Source: Laburnicola sp. R22_1
Lineage: Eukaryota; Ascomycota; Dothideomycetes; Pleosporales; Didymosphaeriaceae
Length of the DNA stretch: 64,000 nucleotides
Reading direction: 5' to 3'
Assembly: GCA_014281115.1 (NCBI GenBank)
Contig: JACONQ010000008.1
Location: forward strand, 2,418,001-2,482,000
Numbering within the stretch: the first letter of the stretch is position 1; each line of letters begins with the position of its first letter. Shown piece after piece: positions 1-11,001 of the stretch. The notes beneath the pieces were generated by a model. It did no database searches and was not told the origin of the DNA. It saw nothing but the letters and a program-made list of their open reading frames with translations. A program made the position numbers and the translations under genes.

Positions 1-1
1 A

Positions 2-994
2 GAGAGCGGAACACTAATGGCTCGCGATTGGGGTCATACCGAAGGAGTCACAGACATTGCTTTGCTGAGATCTAACAACGATACGGATGACAGCGGAGAA
101 AAGTCATTGGTGACCGTGGCAGTGGATGGTACCGTCTTCGTGTGGGGCCTCTTGCTTCACCTCACCCGGCAACAAATGTCGCACTCGATGGACCTCCTTG
201 GACCCAATACACCCACAAACAAGGACTTCCTAGCCAACAAGCCACCTCTACGACGAGTGTTCTCTCAGTCCGAGCTCGCCAGGTTCCAGCGTTCTTCTGA
301 GGAAGATCAGACGACTCCAACAGGCAATCGCTCACCAAAGTTACGCAAGAGACTCTCGAAGTTTACGTTGAGTCAGGCTCCCAAGTTGGAACCCTCCCCA
401 ATGTCCGGCACGTCAAAAGACCGGGCTACAGGCTCCTCGTCCATGCGGAGAAGCAACCGAAATCGCTCCCCGTCCCCTCCCAGTCCTCGCCATCCACAAG
501 TGGCCAAGCGACGCTCATCAGTAGACGTCCGACTCCGTGCCAAGGCTCCAGCGAATGAATTTGGTAGCCTCGGAGCTTCATCGGATAGCCTCCTGCGGAC
601 ACTACGAGCTTATCGGAAGCGTCTTGTTACTAGCACCGACAGTCTCAGTTCCGACGCTGTGCGGGAAATAGAACGGGAGCTCGCCCTGACAGCGCGAGCA
701 GTGGGTGAAAAGGCGAAATCGAGCGTATCGCTGAATGAGACGGTCATGGTGAAGCTGCTCGACCAGTACTCGGAACGACTGGTCAGCATATTAGACGAGA
801 AGATATCAGCGAGCGTAGCGCAGCATGTCAGGCAGAATAGTGAGAGTGGCATGTCAGGAGGCCTGGCGTCCCCGGCTTTGGGACAGGATGAGGAACCGAC
901 ACGGAGTAAACGGGGCGACAGAGGCACCGAGGATTCCACGACCAGCGCAGCGAATTCTGTTATGACCAATACAGACTCGACAGCGGAATCGTGA
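2..994 (+). CDS. C-terminal part of a WD40-repeat protein (WDR62/MABP1-like), truncated by window start
   Basis: The frame is open to the left window edge, so this is the 3' end of a longer gene whose start lies outside. The first residues after the edge end in a WD-repeat-like strand (DGTVFVW, near nt 128-148). A long low-complexity Ser/Arg/Pro-rich tail follows, with repeated RSS/SPS motifs, then a helical stretch around residues 190-275, and a stop at 992-994. WD40 beta-propeller followed by a long disordered tail is the layout of the WDR62/MAPKBP1 scaffold family and its fungal relatives; the assignment rests on layout only, because most of the propeller is missing. Such proteins act as scaffolds. 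No introns are needed in this piece. Confidence 0.6.
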   Translation, partial: ESGTLMARDWGHTEGVTDIALLRSNNDTDDSGEKSLVTVAVDGTVFVWGLLLHLTRQQMSHSMDLLGPNTPTNKDFLANKPPLRRVFSQSELARFQRSSEEDQTTPTGNRSPKLRKRLSKFTLSQAPKLEPSPMSGTSKDRATGSSSMRRSNRNRSPSPPSPRHPQVAKRRSSVDVRLRAKAPANEFGSLGASSDSLLRTLRAYRKRLVTSTDSLSSDAVREIERELALTARAVGEKAKSSVSLNETVMVKLLDQYSERLVSILDEKISASVAQHVRQNSESGMSGGLASPALGQDEEPTRSKRGDRGTEDSTTSAANSVMTNTDSTAES

Positions 995-2107
995 GTGCAC
1001 GAAACGTCTATGAGGGATACGATTTGGCGTTTGGGATATTGGATGACGGGGTTATTGTTTGGAAAGCCCAACGGAAAGCCCAATGGCGTTGGAGGGCATT
1101 TTACTTGCGTCGCAGTCTTTTATTCAATACCAGTACCGTATGTATTTTAATGTCGACATTCTTTCAGCATTAATTCTGGTTCCTCTCACGGAGTCTTTGT
1201 TTACCGGGTGCCAGTTTTGCATGTTGTTGGTTGATGGTGCGCTTAGTCGGCACATGGGGACCCCATACCGCTAACTCAAAGTAGTGTTCAACAGCACGCC
1301 TGGCCGGAATCGAGGGCCGAGACTGGGAAGGGTAGTTCGGCTATGGTTGCCCAGCGCCTCGGGCCATACCTAGACGGGACGAGTCAAGTCCAAGTTCCCC
1401 AGGCCCGACCGATGGACGTGGGGTGAGGAGCGAACAGGAGCGAAGAGAAGACAAGAGAATATCGGATGGGTGTCTAGGCTTCCAAGGCTCACGTGGTCGA
1501 TGCAGCGCGGGCGCCCTGGAGCTAACAAGCTCCCTACCACGGCGTTGGCGCACGTCAACAAGGCAAGCTGGAAGCTGGAAGCTGGGGAACGGGGAACGCA
1601 AGCGGGGCGTTCACGCGACGCCGCCGATTCTTCACCTGCGCTGCACGGCAGTGGACCTCAGCTGTGGAATCTGGCGTGCGTCCGGGATATTTATCAACGA
1701 AGAGCCGCGGGCACGCTCAGTGGCCACTGGCCAGTCCGGACAAGCGGATTGATGCCATCACACACCATCACACACTGCAGTCTGCACGGAGAGCCGCCAA
1801 GGAGGGCCGTTCAGGTGGAGCCAGCTGTCCCTGCTTCTCTGTGATGCCGCGTACCTAGAGTACCCACCAGCAGCCATCCACAGCTCCGTCGGCCTTTCTA
1901 AGACGGCACAGTTCCCAATTCGCGCCGCTGCAGCAAGCAGTCATCGTCCGACCCCTTCACCCGAAATTCAGTCATAAAGCGTGCTCCAGCTACGCCCACA
2001 GCGACCGCGCCCTCCTGGAGCTCTCTCTCCACCACCCTTCTCCTGTCATTTGGCGACTCCAGCGCCTGCACACTGCCTGCTGGGGCCACGCGCATCGCCA
2101 AGTAACC
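995..2107. other. Intergenic region, promoter side of acetyl-CoA synthetase
   Basis: No convincing gene. The short open frames here overlap each other and have no domain content. The last 130 bases before the ATG at 2108 are C/T-rich, as is usual for fungal 5' leaders. A GTGGGG hexamer near 1419 fits the loose SYGGRG site of the carbon repressor CreA, but such hexamers occur by chance. Confidence 0.5.
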
Positions 2108-4547
2108 ATGTCCGACGGTTCCGTCAAGCCGCCCGTGGTGCACGAGGCGCACGAGGTCGACACCTTCCACGTCCCCAAAGCCTTCTACGAGTAAGTCTGT
2201 GTTTGTTTTGCAGCCTCCTCCCACAATGGGCGCCGCAGAGGGCGCGCCACGGCGAAGCGGGGTGACCCCGCCATGCCCGGCCCTTGTCGCCATCATCATC
2301 ATCATCCACCATCACCACCACCAAATACGGTGGTGACGGCACGCTCGATGCGCCGCTGAGACGCAATTGCTGACACACGGCTCCGCAGCAAACACCCGCA
2401 CACGAAGCCCCATCTCGACAGCCTCGAGGATTACCAGCAGCGGTATAAGGAGTCTATCCAAGACCCGCACAAGTTCTGGGGCAACCTCGCGCGAGAGCTG
2501 CTCACGTGGGAACGCGACTTCCAGACGGTGCACGCAGGTGGCTTCGAGAACGGCGACAATGCCTGGTTCATCGAGGGCCGTCTGAACGCCAGCTACAACT
2601 GCGTGGACCGTCATGCGTTTAAGAACCCCAACAAGCCCGCCATCATCTACGAGGCTGACGACGCCGCTGATGGTCGCATCATTAGCTATGGAGAGCTCCT
2701 GCGCGAGGTCTCCAAGTTGGCCTACACGCTCAAGGAGATGGGCGTCCGCAAGGGCGACACCGTGGCACTGTACCTTCCCATGATTCCGGAGGCTGTCATC
2801 ACCATCCTGGCATGCTCGCGTATTGGCGCTGTTCACTCGGTTGTCTTCGCCGGCTTCTCGTCAGACTCGCTCCGTGACCGCATCATCGACGCTGAGTCCA
2901 AGGTCGTCATCACCACAGACGAGGGCAAGCGTGGAGGCAAGATCATCGGCACGAAGAAGATTGTCGACGAGGCGCTGAAGCAGTGCCCCGGAGTGTCTCA
3001 CTGCCTGGTCTACAAGCGCACTGGCGCCGACGTGCCATGGACCAAGGGCCGAGACTGGTGGTGGCACGAGGAGGTGGAGAAATACCCCAACTACATTGCC
3101 CCAGAGTCCATGAACTCGGAAGACCCGCTCTTCCTTCTCTACACGTCTGGATCTACCGGCAAGCCTAAGGGTGTTATGCACACTACTGGTGGATACCTCA
3201 TCGGCGCAGCATCGACCGGAAAATACGTATTTGACATCCACGACAACGACGTATTCTTCTGCGGTGGAGACGTGGGATGGATCACAGGCCACACCTACGT
3301 CGTGTACGCGCCGCTCCTGCTCGGTGTTGCCACGGTCGTCTTCGAAGGTACACCCGCGTATCCCAACTTCTCGCGGTACTGGGACATTGTCGACAAGTAC
3401 AATGTCAGTCAGTTCTATGTTGCCCCTACAGCGCTGCGACTGCTCAAGCGTGCGGGCAACGAGCACGTGAAGCACCAGATGAAGAACCTGCGCATCTTGG
3501 GATCTGTGGGTGAGCCCATTGCCGCTGAGGTCTGGAAGTGGTACTTCGAGACGGTAGGAAAGGAGGAGGCTCACGTTGTGGACGTATGTAAAGTCTTGAC
3601 TTGACAACAACGAAAAGATGCTGACCTGGACAGACTTACTGGCAAACCGAAACCGGTTCGCACGTTATCACGCCGATGGGTGGTATCACGCCGACCAAGC
3701 CTGGATCTGCATCGCTTCCCTTCTTCGGCATTGAGCCAGCCATCATCGACCCTGTATCTGGCGAGGAAATCCACGGCAACGACGTCGAGGGAGTGCTTGC
3801 ATTCAAGCAGCCGTGGCCCAGCATGGCCCGCACTGTGTGGGGAGCGCACAAGCGATATATGGATACGTATCTGAACGTGTACAAGGGCTACTACGTGAGT
3901 AATGGACTACTTGGAACCGCGAACTACACTAACGTCGGCAGTTTACCGGTGACGGTGCTGGTCGTGACCACGAGGGGTACTACTGGATCCGGGGCCGCGT
4001 AGACGACGTAGTGAACGTGTCTGGGCATCGATTGTCTACGGCAGAGATCGAGGCGGCGTTGATCGAGCACCGTACGTCACAGGGGTGAAGTTGGGTTAGG
4101 CCGCGTACCATGCTGACTTGGGCTGCAGACTCGGTGGCAGAAGCCGCAGTGGTTGGCGTAACGGACGAGCTGACGGGCCAAGCCGTCAACGCGTTCGTGG
4201 CGCTGAAGGACGGCAATGACAGCAACGAGCAGACGAAGAAGGATCTCATCCTACAGGTGCGCAAGTCGATTGGGCCATTTGCTGCGCCCAAGGCGATTTT
4301 CGTGGTCCCGGATCTGCCCAAGACGCGGTCCGGGAAGATCATGCGCCGGATCCTGCGCAAGATCTTGGCGGGCGAGGAGGACCAGCTGGGCGACACGACT
4401 ACGGTAAGCCACAGTTGCAAATCGCTTATCGCTCTTGTTCAAGTGACGCGTCGTGTATGACGGGCGGAGCTAACGGAGTGGCAGTTGTCGGACCCCTCGG
4501 TTGTTGACAAGATCATTGACGTGGTGCATTCGGCCAAGAAGAAGTAA
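2108..4547 (+). CDS. facA: Acetyl-CoA synthetase (acetate--CoA ligase), six exons
   Basis: Activates acetate with ATP to acetyl-AMP and then acetyl-CoA, feeding the glyoxylate cycle and lipid synthesis. Exons read from splice sites and frame: 2108-2190, 2389-3583, 3634-3894, 3942-4071, 4129-4403, 4485-4547, giving 668 residues, the usual length for fungal FacA/Acs. Visible motifs: the ATP-binding loop [11 protein letters not shown] near residue 278, WWWHEEV upstream of it, the TYWQTETG segment across the second intron, [14 protein letters not shown] near 525, and the C-terminal [11 protein letters not shown], whose lysine (about 626) is the known acetylation-controlled catalytic residue. All five introns are GT-AG and restore the frame. 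The first intron carries a (CAT)n run. The start ATG is preceded by ACC and begins the conserved N-terminal region. The family is induced by acetate and repressed by glucose; I see no decisive regulatory site. Confidence 0.96.
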
Positions 4548-5162
4548 ATGCCCATGTGCGCCTGCGGAGGTGCTTGGGTGGTGGGAGGACGGCGGCTGGA
4601 CTAGATGCAAAGACGGTAACGAGGGCAACGGAAGGCGGGGGAAGGGGGCGGGATGCGGAGTGGTACATGCATAGGCACGCCCGGCTAATGTCCTGTGTGG
4701 CTGTCAGCGTGGCTGCATGCTGGGCAGGTTGGCATGTAGGGATACAGACGGTATGCTACGGGCACGGGGGTGGGACAAGTTACGGATGGGGACTCTGGGG
4801 TTGCGAAGATGTATTTACGTTTAGCAGTGCAAGGCGCCATGAAAAATCCTGCTGCAGCAGTGTTTCTCCAACTGCGCTGGTGCTACGGAACTTTTATAAA
4901 ACGTGTCGGGCGCTCTGGTTGCCGTCTGGTTGCCGGGTAGCGGCAGGCGAGGTTTCGGAGGCGTTTTGGCCAGCGTCCGCCAAGAGAGGTGGGCTGTGCA
5001 CCGGCTTACGACCACGACGAGCCACGCGTGCACTCTGCACTCACAGACATCACCCTTGAACCTGCTCTTCTCCCCTCCCCATGTCGCTCGCTGCACAATA
5101 ACGCTTGCACGGTTCGATCTTCCACCTTCGCGCGCGCCTCCGGACAGAGCGTCGCCGATACT
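4548..5162. other. Intergenic region upstream of the ADAM gene
   Basis: No gene recognised. A TATA-like ACTTTTATAAAA lies near 4889-4900, about 265 bases before the ADAM start codon, and could be its promoter. The frame of the ADAM gene stays open upstream to about 4989, but the signal peptide places the start at 5163. Confidence 0.4.
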
Positions 5163-7657
5163 ATGCTGATACTACGGGCTGTCGCTGCCGCCGTGACCAT
5201 CGCCCTCGCAACCCTCGCCACAGCCTCCTCCACGACCCGCGACCCGCTGCAGCGCATCCGCCTCGCCAAAGACGCTTCCATCCTCACCCAGAACCACCGC
5301 GTGACGGCCCTGTCCGCCTTCGACCTCGCCTTCGACTACTCGGGCCAGCGCGTCCGCCTCAGCCTCGAGCCGAACCATGACCTCTTCGTCGAGGGGGCAA
5401 AGATCAGCCACCTGGGGCCAGATGGCCGCATGCACGCCGAAGAGCCGTTGGACCGGCTGCAGCACAAGATATACAAGGGCACGGCCTGGGTGCGGAGAGG
5501 GAGCCGCTGGGACAAGGCTGGTTGGGCGCGTATCCAAGTACAACAGGATGGACTGGAGCCGCTGTTCGAGGGCACCTACACCGTCGACCATGACCACCAC
5601 CACATCTTGACGGGCACGAATTACAAGAAGACACGACAGGCCGAGGACCCGGATGTCGATTTGCGGGAAAAGGAGTTCATGATCGTGTTCCGCGACTCGG
5701 ACATGGGCCCCCCCGAAGAGCACACGGAGCTGAAAAAGAGGTCGGCGGGCTCGTCGTGCGTGAGCGATGAGCTGGGCTTCAACACGCACGAGGACCATCC
5801 CGTGTACGCCGCCATGAGGGCCCGCAGCGAGGAGAACCTCGCCGCCATGTCCTTTTCGTCGCTGCTGGGCAAGCGCCAGCTGGACACGTCGCCCGGTAGT
5901 GGTAACAGCGCTGGCATCAACCTGGTCTCGTCCATTGGAAGCACCGCCGGCTGTCCGACTACCCGCAAGGTCGCCCTCGTGGGCGTCGCTGCCGACTGCA
6001 CCTACGTCCAGGACTTTGACTCGGACAAGAACAAGACCCGCGACAACATCATCAAGCAAATGAACTCGGCCTCTGAACTGTTTGAAAGCACCTTCAACAT
6101 CTCCCTAGGCCTCGCCAATATACTTATGACCGATCCGCAGTGCCCCGCGACGGAACAGACAGCCACCCCCTGGAATCAGGATTGCAGTGCCAACGGCGTC
6201 GACATCCAGCGCCGCTTGAACTTGTTCTCGGCGTGGAGAGGCAATCAGGACGATGGATTTTCTCACTGGACTCTGCTTAGCACGTGCAACACTGACACGG
6301 CCGTCGGCCTGGCTTGGCTCGGTCAGGCCTGTGTTACTGGTTCGCAGAGCGCCAACCGGAACGAGACTGTGTCTGGCGCCAACGTGGTAATACGAACCTC
6401 GGAAGAATGGCAGGTCATTGCGCATGAGACTGGCCACACATTTGGCGCCGTCCACGACTGCATGGAGCGCACTTGCCAGAACTCCGACATGGTCAGCGCC
6501 CAGCAGTGTTGCCCGCTGAGTGCCAACACCTGTGATGCTGGCCAACGGTTCATTATGAATCCATCTACAGCTCGAGGCATCACCCGCTTCTCCGCTTGTT
6601 CCATCGGTAACGTCTGCTCTGCAATGGGCAGGAACAGCGTCAAATCTTCGTGTCTGAGCAACAATAGAAACGTCAATCTCACCACCGGTCAGACTTGCGG
6701 TAACGGTATTGTGGAAGGCGATGAGCAATGCGACTGTGGTGGTGACAGCTGTCAAGATAACCAGTGCTGCGATCCTCAAACTTGTAAATTCAAAAACAAC
6801 GCGGTTTGCGACGACTCCAACGAAGACTGCTGCAGAAATTGCCAGTTCGCATCCTCTAGCACGGTTTGCCGGGCAAGCAGTGGCGACTGTGATCCTGAGG
6901 AGACTTGCACCGGCAACTCGCCGTATTGTCCAGACGACAACACTCAGGATGACGGCACTGGGTGCGGAGACGGCTTGCAATGCGCTAGCGGCCAGTGCAC
7001 TTCGCGAGACCAACAGTGCAAAACTGTCATGGGTGGCTACACGCAGGGCAACGACACGACCGCGTGTGACAACTCGAACTGTATGCTAAGCTGTTCGAGT
7101 CCCGCCTTTGGCGCCACATGCTTCGGTCTGCAACAAAACTTCCTGGACGGAACCCCCTGTGGCGCCGGTGGTCGATGCCAGAATGTAAGTTTCCGCACAA
7201 CCCCACATCACGCTCACAGCTAATCCATCCTCAGGGTCAATGTACCGGCTCCAACGTCGGCAACGAAGTCCTCTCCTGGATCAACCGGCACAAGACGCTC
7301 GTCATCGGCCTCGCCGCCGGACTCGGCTCCCTCATCGTCCTCTCCATCCTCGGCTGCTGCTGGCGCAGCTACAAGCGCCGAAGAAACCAAAAAGCCTACC
7401 AAAAAGCCTACGTCGCAAATGCGGCGGCCTTCCGCGGCCCGCCGCCGTCGTACTACGGAGGACCCAACCAGGGCGGAAGCCGGTCCCGAAGCAGAGGCCG
7501 AAGAGGCCCGGCTAGTCCGACGGGCAGCGGGGGTGCGCTGATGATGGATCATACTGCTAATGCGCCGCCTATGTGGGCGCCGCAGCCGGTGCACGGGCTT
7601 AATAATGTTGCCCCTCCGCCGCCTATGTATCGCAGTAGTAGTACGCGGTATGCGTAG
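5163..7657 (+). CDS. ADAM family zinc metalloprotease (secreted/membrane, M12B)
   Basis: Type I membrane metalloprotease, 814 residues, two exons (5163-7184 and 7235-7657; GT-AG intron of 50 bp). The start at 5163 gives a signal peptide (MLILRAVAAAVTIALATLATA). A propeptide follows, then the catalytic domain with the complete zinc site HETGHTFGAVHDC near residue 421. A Cys-rich disintegrin-like part starts near 510 (TCGNGIVEGDEQCDCGG), and exon 2 encodes a transmembrane segment around residues 695-717 and a basic, Pro/Gly/Ser-rich cytoplasmic tail ending in PPPPMYRSSSTRYA. This order (pro, protease, disintegrin, Cys-rich, TM, tail) is the fungal ADM-A/ADM-B type. Substrates are unknown in fungi; ectodomain shedding is the animal role. 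All key residues are present, so it is likely active. Confidence 0.95.
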
Positions 7658-8231
7658 TTGCGCGGTTCATTTACTTGATATCATTTTTCTTTGCTGTTTG
7701 TTTGATGTTTGCATGGCGGGGACTGGGATAGCGCGCACGCTTGGGCTTAAGAAATATGTGTCTGTCTCACGGCTTGCTTGGGTGATAAGACAAGACGAGA
7801 CAAGCGTGTCGTAACTATTTTTTTGCGGGGGAATGGCGTTTTTCTTTGTTTTCTTTTGGCTTTCTTGGAAGCGTTTGGGCGAAAGAGGGGGCTCTTTTTT
7901 TTGGGTTGGCTTTTCTGCATATTGCACGGCGTTTTTTTTTTGGTGGGGAGGTTGTGCATACTCAGCTGCGAACTGTGAGGTTTGGGCTGGTTTGGTGGCA
8001 TTTCGCTAGTACCTACCTACCTACGTGGATACTGGAAATGAGAAGGGGAAAAAGAAAGAAGGGTGAGGAGTGTAGATTGTAGATAGGGATAGATGGCCTG
8101 CTTGGTTGGTTGGTGGCGAAGGTGGGGGAGAGGGGCGGGCATCGTCGTCGTGGGGATAAATAGGTATATGATATACTATGCTTACTACTTATCTGCTTGT
8201 TTGTTTGTGTGTATAGTGAGGGGGTTTTTTA

Positions 8232-8274
<43 letters not shown>

Positions 8275-8555
8275 TTGGTGGTGTGAGGGGAGGGAGAGAA
8301 TGGGTGTGTGTCTGTAGGAGGTGGATGTTCTGCCAAGGAAGTTAAATTTTATGTATCTTCCTAAGGTTTTTTTTGGAGGGTTGGGTTGATTTGATTTAAT
8401 TGCGCGTGGGGATATGCGTGCCGTGCGTAGTGGGGAAAATGTATGCTTAGATTCAAGGGGGACGAACAGTAGTAGTGCTCCGTAAGCTTTCTAGTAGCTA
8501 TTTGAACAAACATGCACAGAAGCTGTTCACCATCCACCCTCCCTGGCACTGCTTG
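7658..8555. other. Intergenic region with low-complexity DNA
   Basis: The 3' side of the ADAM gene is T/G-rich, with homopolymer runs (8 T at about 7896, 9 T near 7931) and a long TG microsatellite at 8235-8270. No gene is supported: the open frames here consist of low-complexity Phe/Leu or Val/Cys. Confidence 0.5.
8235..8270. repeat. (TG)18 microsatellite
   Basis: A perfect run of 18 TG dinucleotides directly visible in the sequence, flanked by TTAATA and GGTATTGG. It lies in non-coding DNA between the ADAM gene and the small ORF on the other strand. Confidence 0.97.
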
Positions 8556-8885
8556 CTAGGCACTATCCTCGGTTCGGTTCGGGTGTAGAGTATACTGTCT
8601 TGTTGTCGGTATCCTGTGAACGTCCCGACTATGCATAATTTTGGCTGTCTGGATGGTACTAGGAAAATAGAATGAAATAGGTAAGAGTGGGTGGGTTGTT
8701 CCGGTTAGCGCACTGGTTGTCGGTGCACGGCGTACATGGGCGTTGGCAGTATTCGTCTGAGGTTGGAGAATTGGTGTCATGGGGGTGGTGGGTAGGGCTT
8801 CAAATGTTGATGGGAGGGCTTGTGGGAGGGCGAGGGCGCTCATTAGGGAGGCGAGGAGGGAGAGGAGGATGGAGAAGAGATGCAT
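8556..8885 (-). CDS. Candidate small secreted protein (109 aa), possibly frameshifted
   Basis: Minus-strand frame starting at the ATG at 8885. The first 20 or so residues form a good signal peptide (MHLFSILLSLLASLMSALA), and the leader before the ATG (CAACAACATCCACCAAGCATCCATC) looks like a fungal 5' UTR. The rest of this frame is Thr/Pro-rich and without recognisable domain. In the alternate minus frame over 8750-8655 there is a short Cys-rich stretch (C-x3-C-x2-C-x4-C) that ends at a stop near 8670; no GT donor exists between the ATG and that stretch, so an intron cannot join them, while loss of one base in the C-run near 8780 would. It may be a real short protein, a frameshifted Cys-rich secreted protein, or chance. 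Confidence 0.35.
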   Translation of the reverse strand: MHLFSILLSLLASLMSALALPQALPSTFEALPTTPMTPILQPQTNTANAHVRRAPTTSALTGTTHPLLPISFYFPSTIQTAKIMHSRDVHRIPTTRQYTLHPNRTEDSA

Positions 8886-9595
8886 GATGGATGCTTGGTG
8901 GATGTTGTTGGATTGAGGTATGGGTATTGACGATGGGAAGGCGGTAGAGGAAGAACGTGTTCAGGGGGCCTGGGGATGTCTGTTGGATGGTATGGTTTTT
9001 TTTTGCGACTAAGAGGTTTCTAATAAAAAGATGACAATAATAGCAGTTATCCCTCCTGCTGTTGTGGACACAGATAAGCGTTTCAAGGTGTTGACAAAAA
9101 GGGGTTATTGGATGGTATATGTCTTGTGGACATCAAAACGCAGGGAAGTGCCTCATTTCCCGTTGAGCTCCAAAGTGGGCTGATTGAGAGATACGTACCA
9201 TTGTTATGTCACTTCTAGGCTTCCATAATCGCTGATCGAGAGAAACGTACCATCCTTATGTCTCTTCTTAGCTCCGAAGTTCGCTCGCTGAATTAAAATT
9301 GCAGCCAGCGCTTGTCACCTCTGGCGCCTACCACCCATTCACCTCCACACTCGCCAAGCGGCGCACCGCCCAACACTGTCCCCTTGACCGATCACGTCCG
9401 GTTGACTAATAATCACATTCCGAGAAACACATGCTGCGCTCCGGAGGGTCTGTTTATAAGAAAATTCTCTCCCGCCGCTACAGCTGCTCCCCTTCTCCAC
9501 ACACTCGCCTCCGCCAGCCACCACAGACAGACATCAGATCTCCCGTCTTCAACCATCACTTGAATCCTCAACCAAAAGTCTAACTATTTGCAAGG
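8886..9595. other. Intergenic region between divergent small-protein ORF and membrane-protein gene
   Basis: Contains a 52-bp tandem repeat at 9167-9292 and, further right, a TATA-like TTTATAAGAAAA at about 9451 followed by a C-rich leader (9470-9595). That is a believable promoter and 5' UTR for the gene starting at 9596. Confidence 0.5.
9167..9292. repeat. Imperfect 52-bp tandem repeat, two and a half copies
   Basis: Copies start at 9167, 9219 and 9271 (the third partial). Each begins GCTCC or GCTTCC and the two full copies share a core GAGAGA(T/A)ACGTACCAT followed by TTATGTC. The array is about 300 bp upstream of the following gene's start. Confidence 0.8.
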
Positions 9596-10478
9596 ATGCC
9601 TATTGATTGACCGCCGCCGCCGCCGCCGCAAAACTCCAACGCCAAGCACGTGTGCCAGAACGGGTAGCTGCACACTCACTTCCCAGCTCTGTAAGTCCGC
9701 TCAACCTCCTACGAACCCAGAGTTGAACTGACTCTTCCCCACAGGCAATGCGTTCAACGGCACCTGGAACCTCGTTGATGGTGGCTCCTGCACCGCGCTC
9801 ACCCAAGACCTAGCCGGTCTCAACCCCAAGTTCTGTAAGCTTTCTCAACCCCACCTCGCCCTCCGAAAATATACCTACGGGGATCCAGGTGACCGCGTCG
9901 GCGGCCACTGGATCTACATCAATGACGGCGGCAACTGCACCACGACAGTCTCCACTTTCCACCTCAACAACACCATGTCCTTCAACGGCACGACCGCTCT
10001 CACCCTCGAGCATCGCTCCGTCGACGTCGCAGAGGTCTTAGGTGGCGAGGTCTTTAACATGTTCACCCGCTTCATGGTGTACATCCCTGGGATGCTGGCC
10101 GCCATTGTGGTTGTCCTCGTCATCACGTCCGCTGTCCTCAAGATCATCAAGGTAGTCGCCGGCCGCAAGGCCAAGGCTGCCGCTGCCTCTGCCGCTGCTG
10201 TCCACAAGTTCGATGAGAAGCATCCTCAGGATTGGAATGTGTATTCCATAGACAACGTCGAGCGCACGAATGCTCAACGAATCCCGAAGTGGTGGCTGGA
10301 TCTCCGTCCCGTACGCCGTGCTGGATGCCTGCTCCAATTCTTGACGCGTGTCGGCACCGGGTACTCGATGTCTGCCCTCCACAGCGAGTGCCCTTCGCGA
10401 CAATTCCGAGTCCAAGATCAATGCTGCGGCTCGGCAGCCAGAAGATTTGCGGGGAACAGGAGTCCTTACGCCACGTGA
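9596..10478 (+). pseudogene. Broken gene for a single-pass membrane protein with Cys-rich ectodomain
   Basis: Exons suggested by splice sites: 9596-9690, 9745-9834, 9889-10478. The last two exons encode a Cys/Asn-rich ectodomain (FNGTWNLVDGGSC, WIYINDGGNCTTTV, several N-glycosylation sites), one strong membrane span (near nt 10083-10150, MLAAIVVVLVITSAVL), then a basic Ala/Lys-rich tail. The first exon is damaged: the ATG frame meets TGA at 9608-9610, then continues as six prolines and Gln-Asn-Ser-Asn (9611-9640) to TAG at 9665, while the frame that splices correctly starts one base later, near 9666. A promoter-like TATA and leader precede the ATG. I read this as a gene inactivated by one nonsense change and one frameshift; an unrecognised start is the alternative. 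The C-terminus is also uncertain: a possible 74-bp intron at 10311-10384 would replace the last part. Function unknown. Confidence 0.55.
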
Positions 10479-11001
10479 AGCGCAATGGCGTTATAAAGAA
10501 GCGTGGTGGAGGATAACTGGGTCGTTGTACAGGCGGCCTGTGGAACCACGGTTAAAGGACGAACCATTCAAATGTATAATCCACCCCTCCAAGTTACGTG
10601 GCAATATTCGAGCTCCCACAGGGCGTATATACGCCAATGAAAACGATGACTGCGGAAATCCTGGCTGGGGGATGGTTCTACGTGTTGCCTCTTGTTTGCA
10701 GTGGCTATTCATACCCCGCACTCACAAGACAGCCACACTTGATTCCCAGTTCAGCAGACCTATGGATGAAGCTCAGCATCTTGACGTTCGGGGTTACGTG
10801 CATTAGTTCATGCTAATGTATGTTTGTTATCGATGCGCATGCAACGGTTCACATAAGCATCCTGCAGTTCAGCCAATTACCTTTGAGAGGCATTCCTCGT
10901 CACCAGTAGGGCAAACTAGCTTGCTTTGACCGGAATAACTGCAAGGCATCATATTTATACGCTTTCCGCTTCCGATGTACGCTTGCTGTATCAGAAGAAT
11001 A
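10479..11001. other. Intergenic region
   Basis: An open frame 10348-10806 runs through here and contains a protein-like segment (PREAQWRYKEAWWRITGSLYRRP, nt about 10474-10545), which could be a displaced 3' part of the broken membrane-protein gene. Nothing else is recognisable. Confidence 0.35.

Noticed and set aside
2861..3610. 249-codon minus-strand open frame across acetyl-CoA synthetase
   Set aside because: Codon-bias shadow of a GC-rich coding exon; no domain, and the plus frame is unmistakable.
5172..7013. Two long minus-strand frames (295 and 302 codons) opposite the ADAM gene
   Set aside because: They mirror the ADAM exon; composition is Val/Ala/Arg-rich with no motif.
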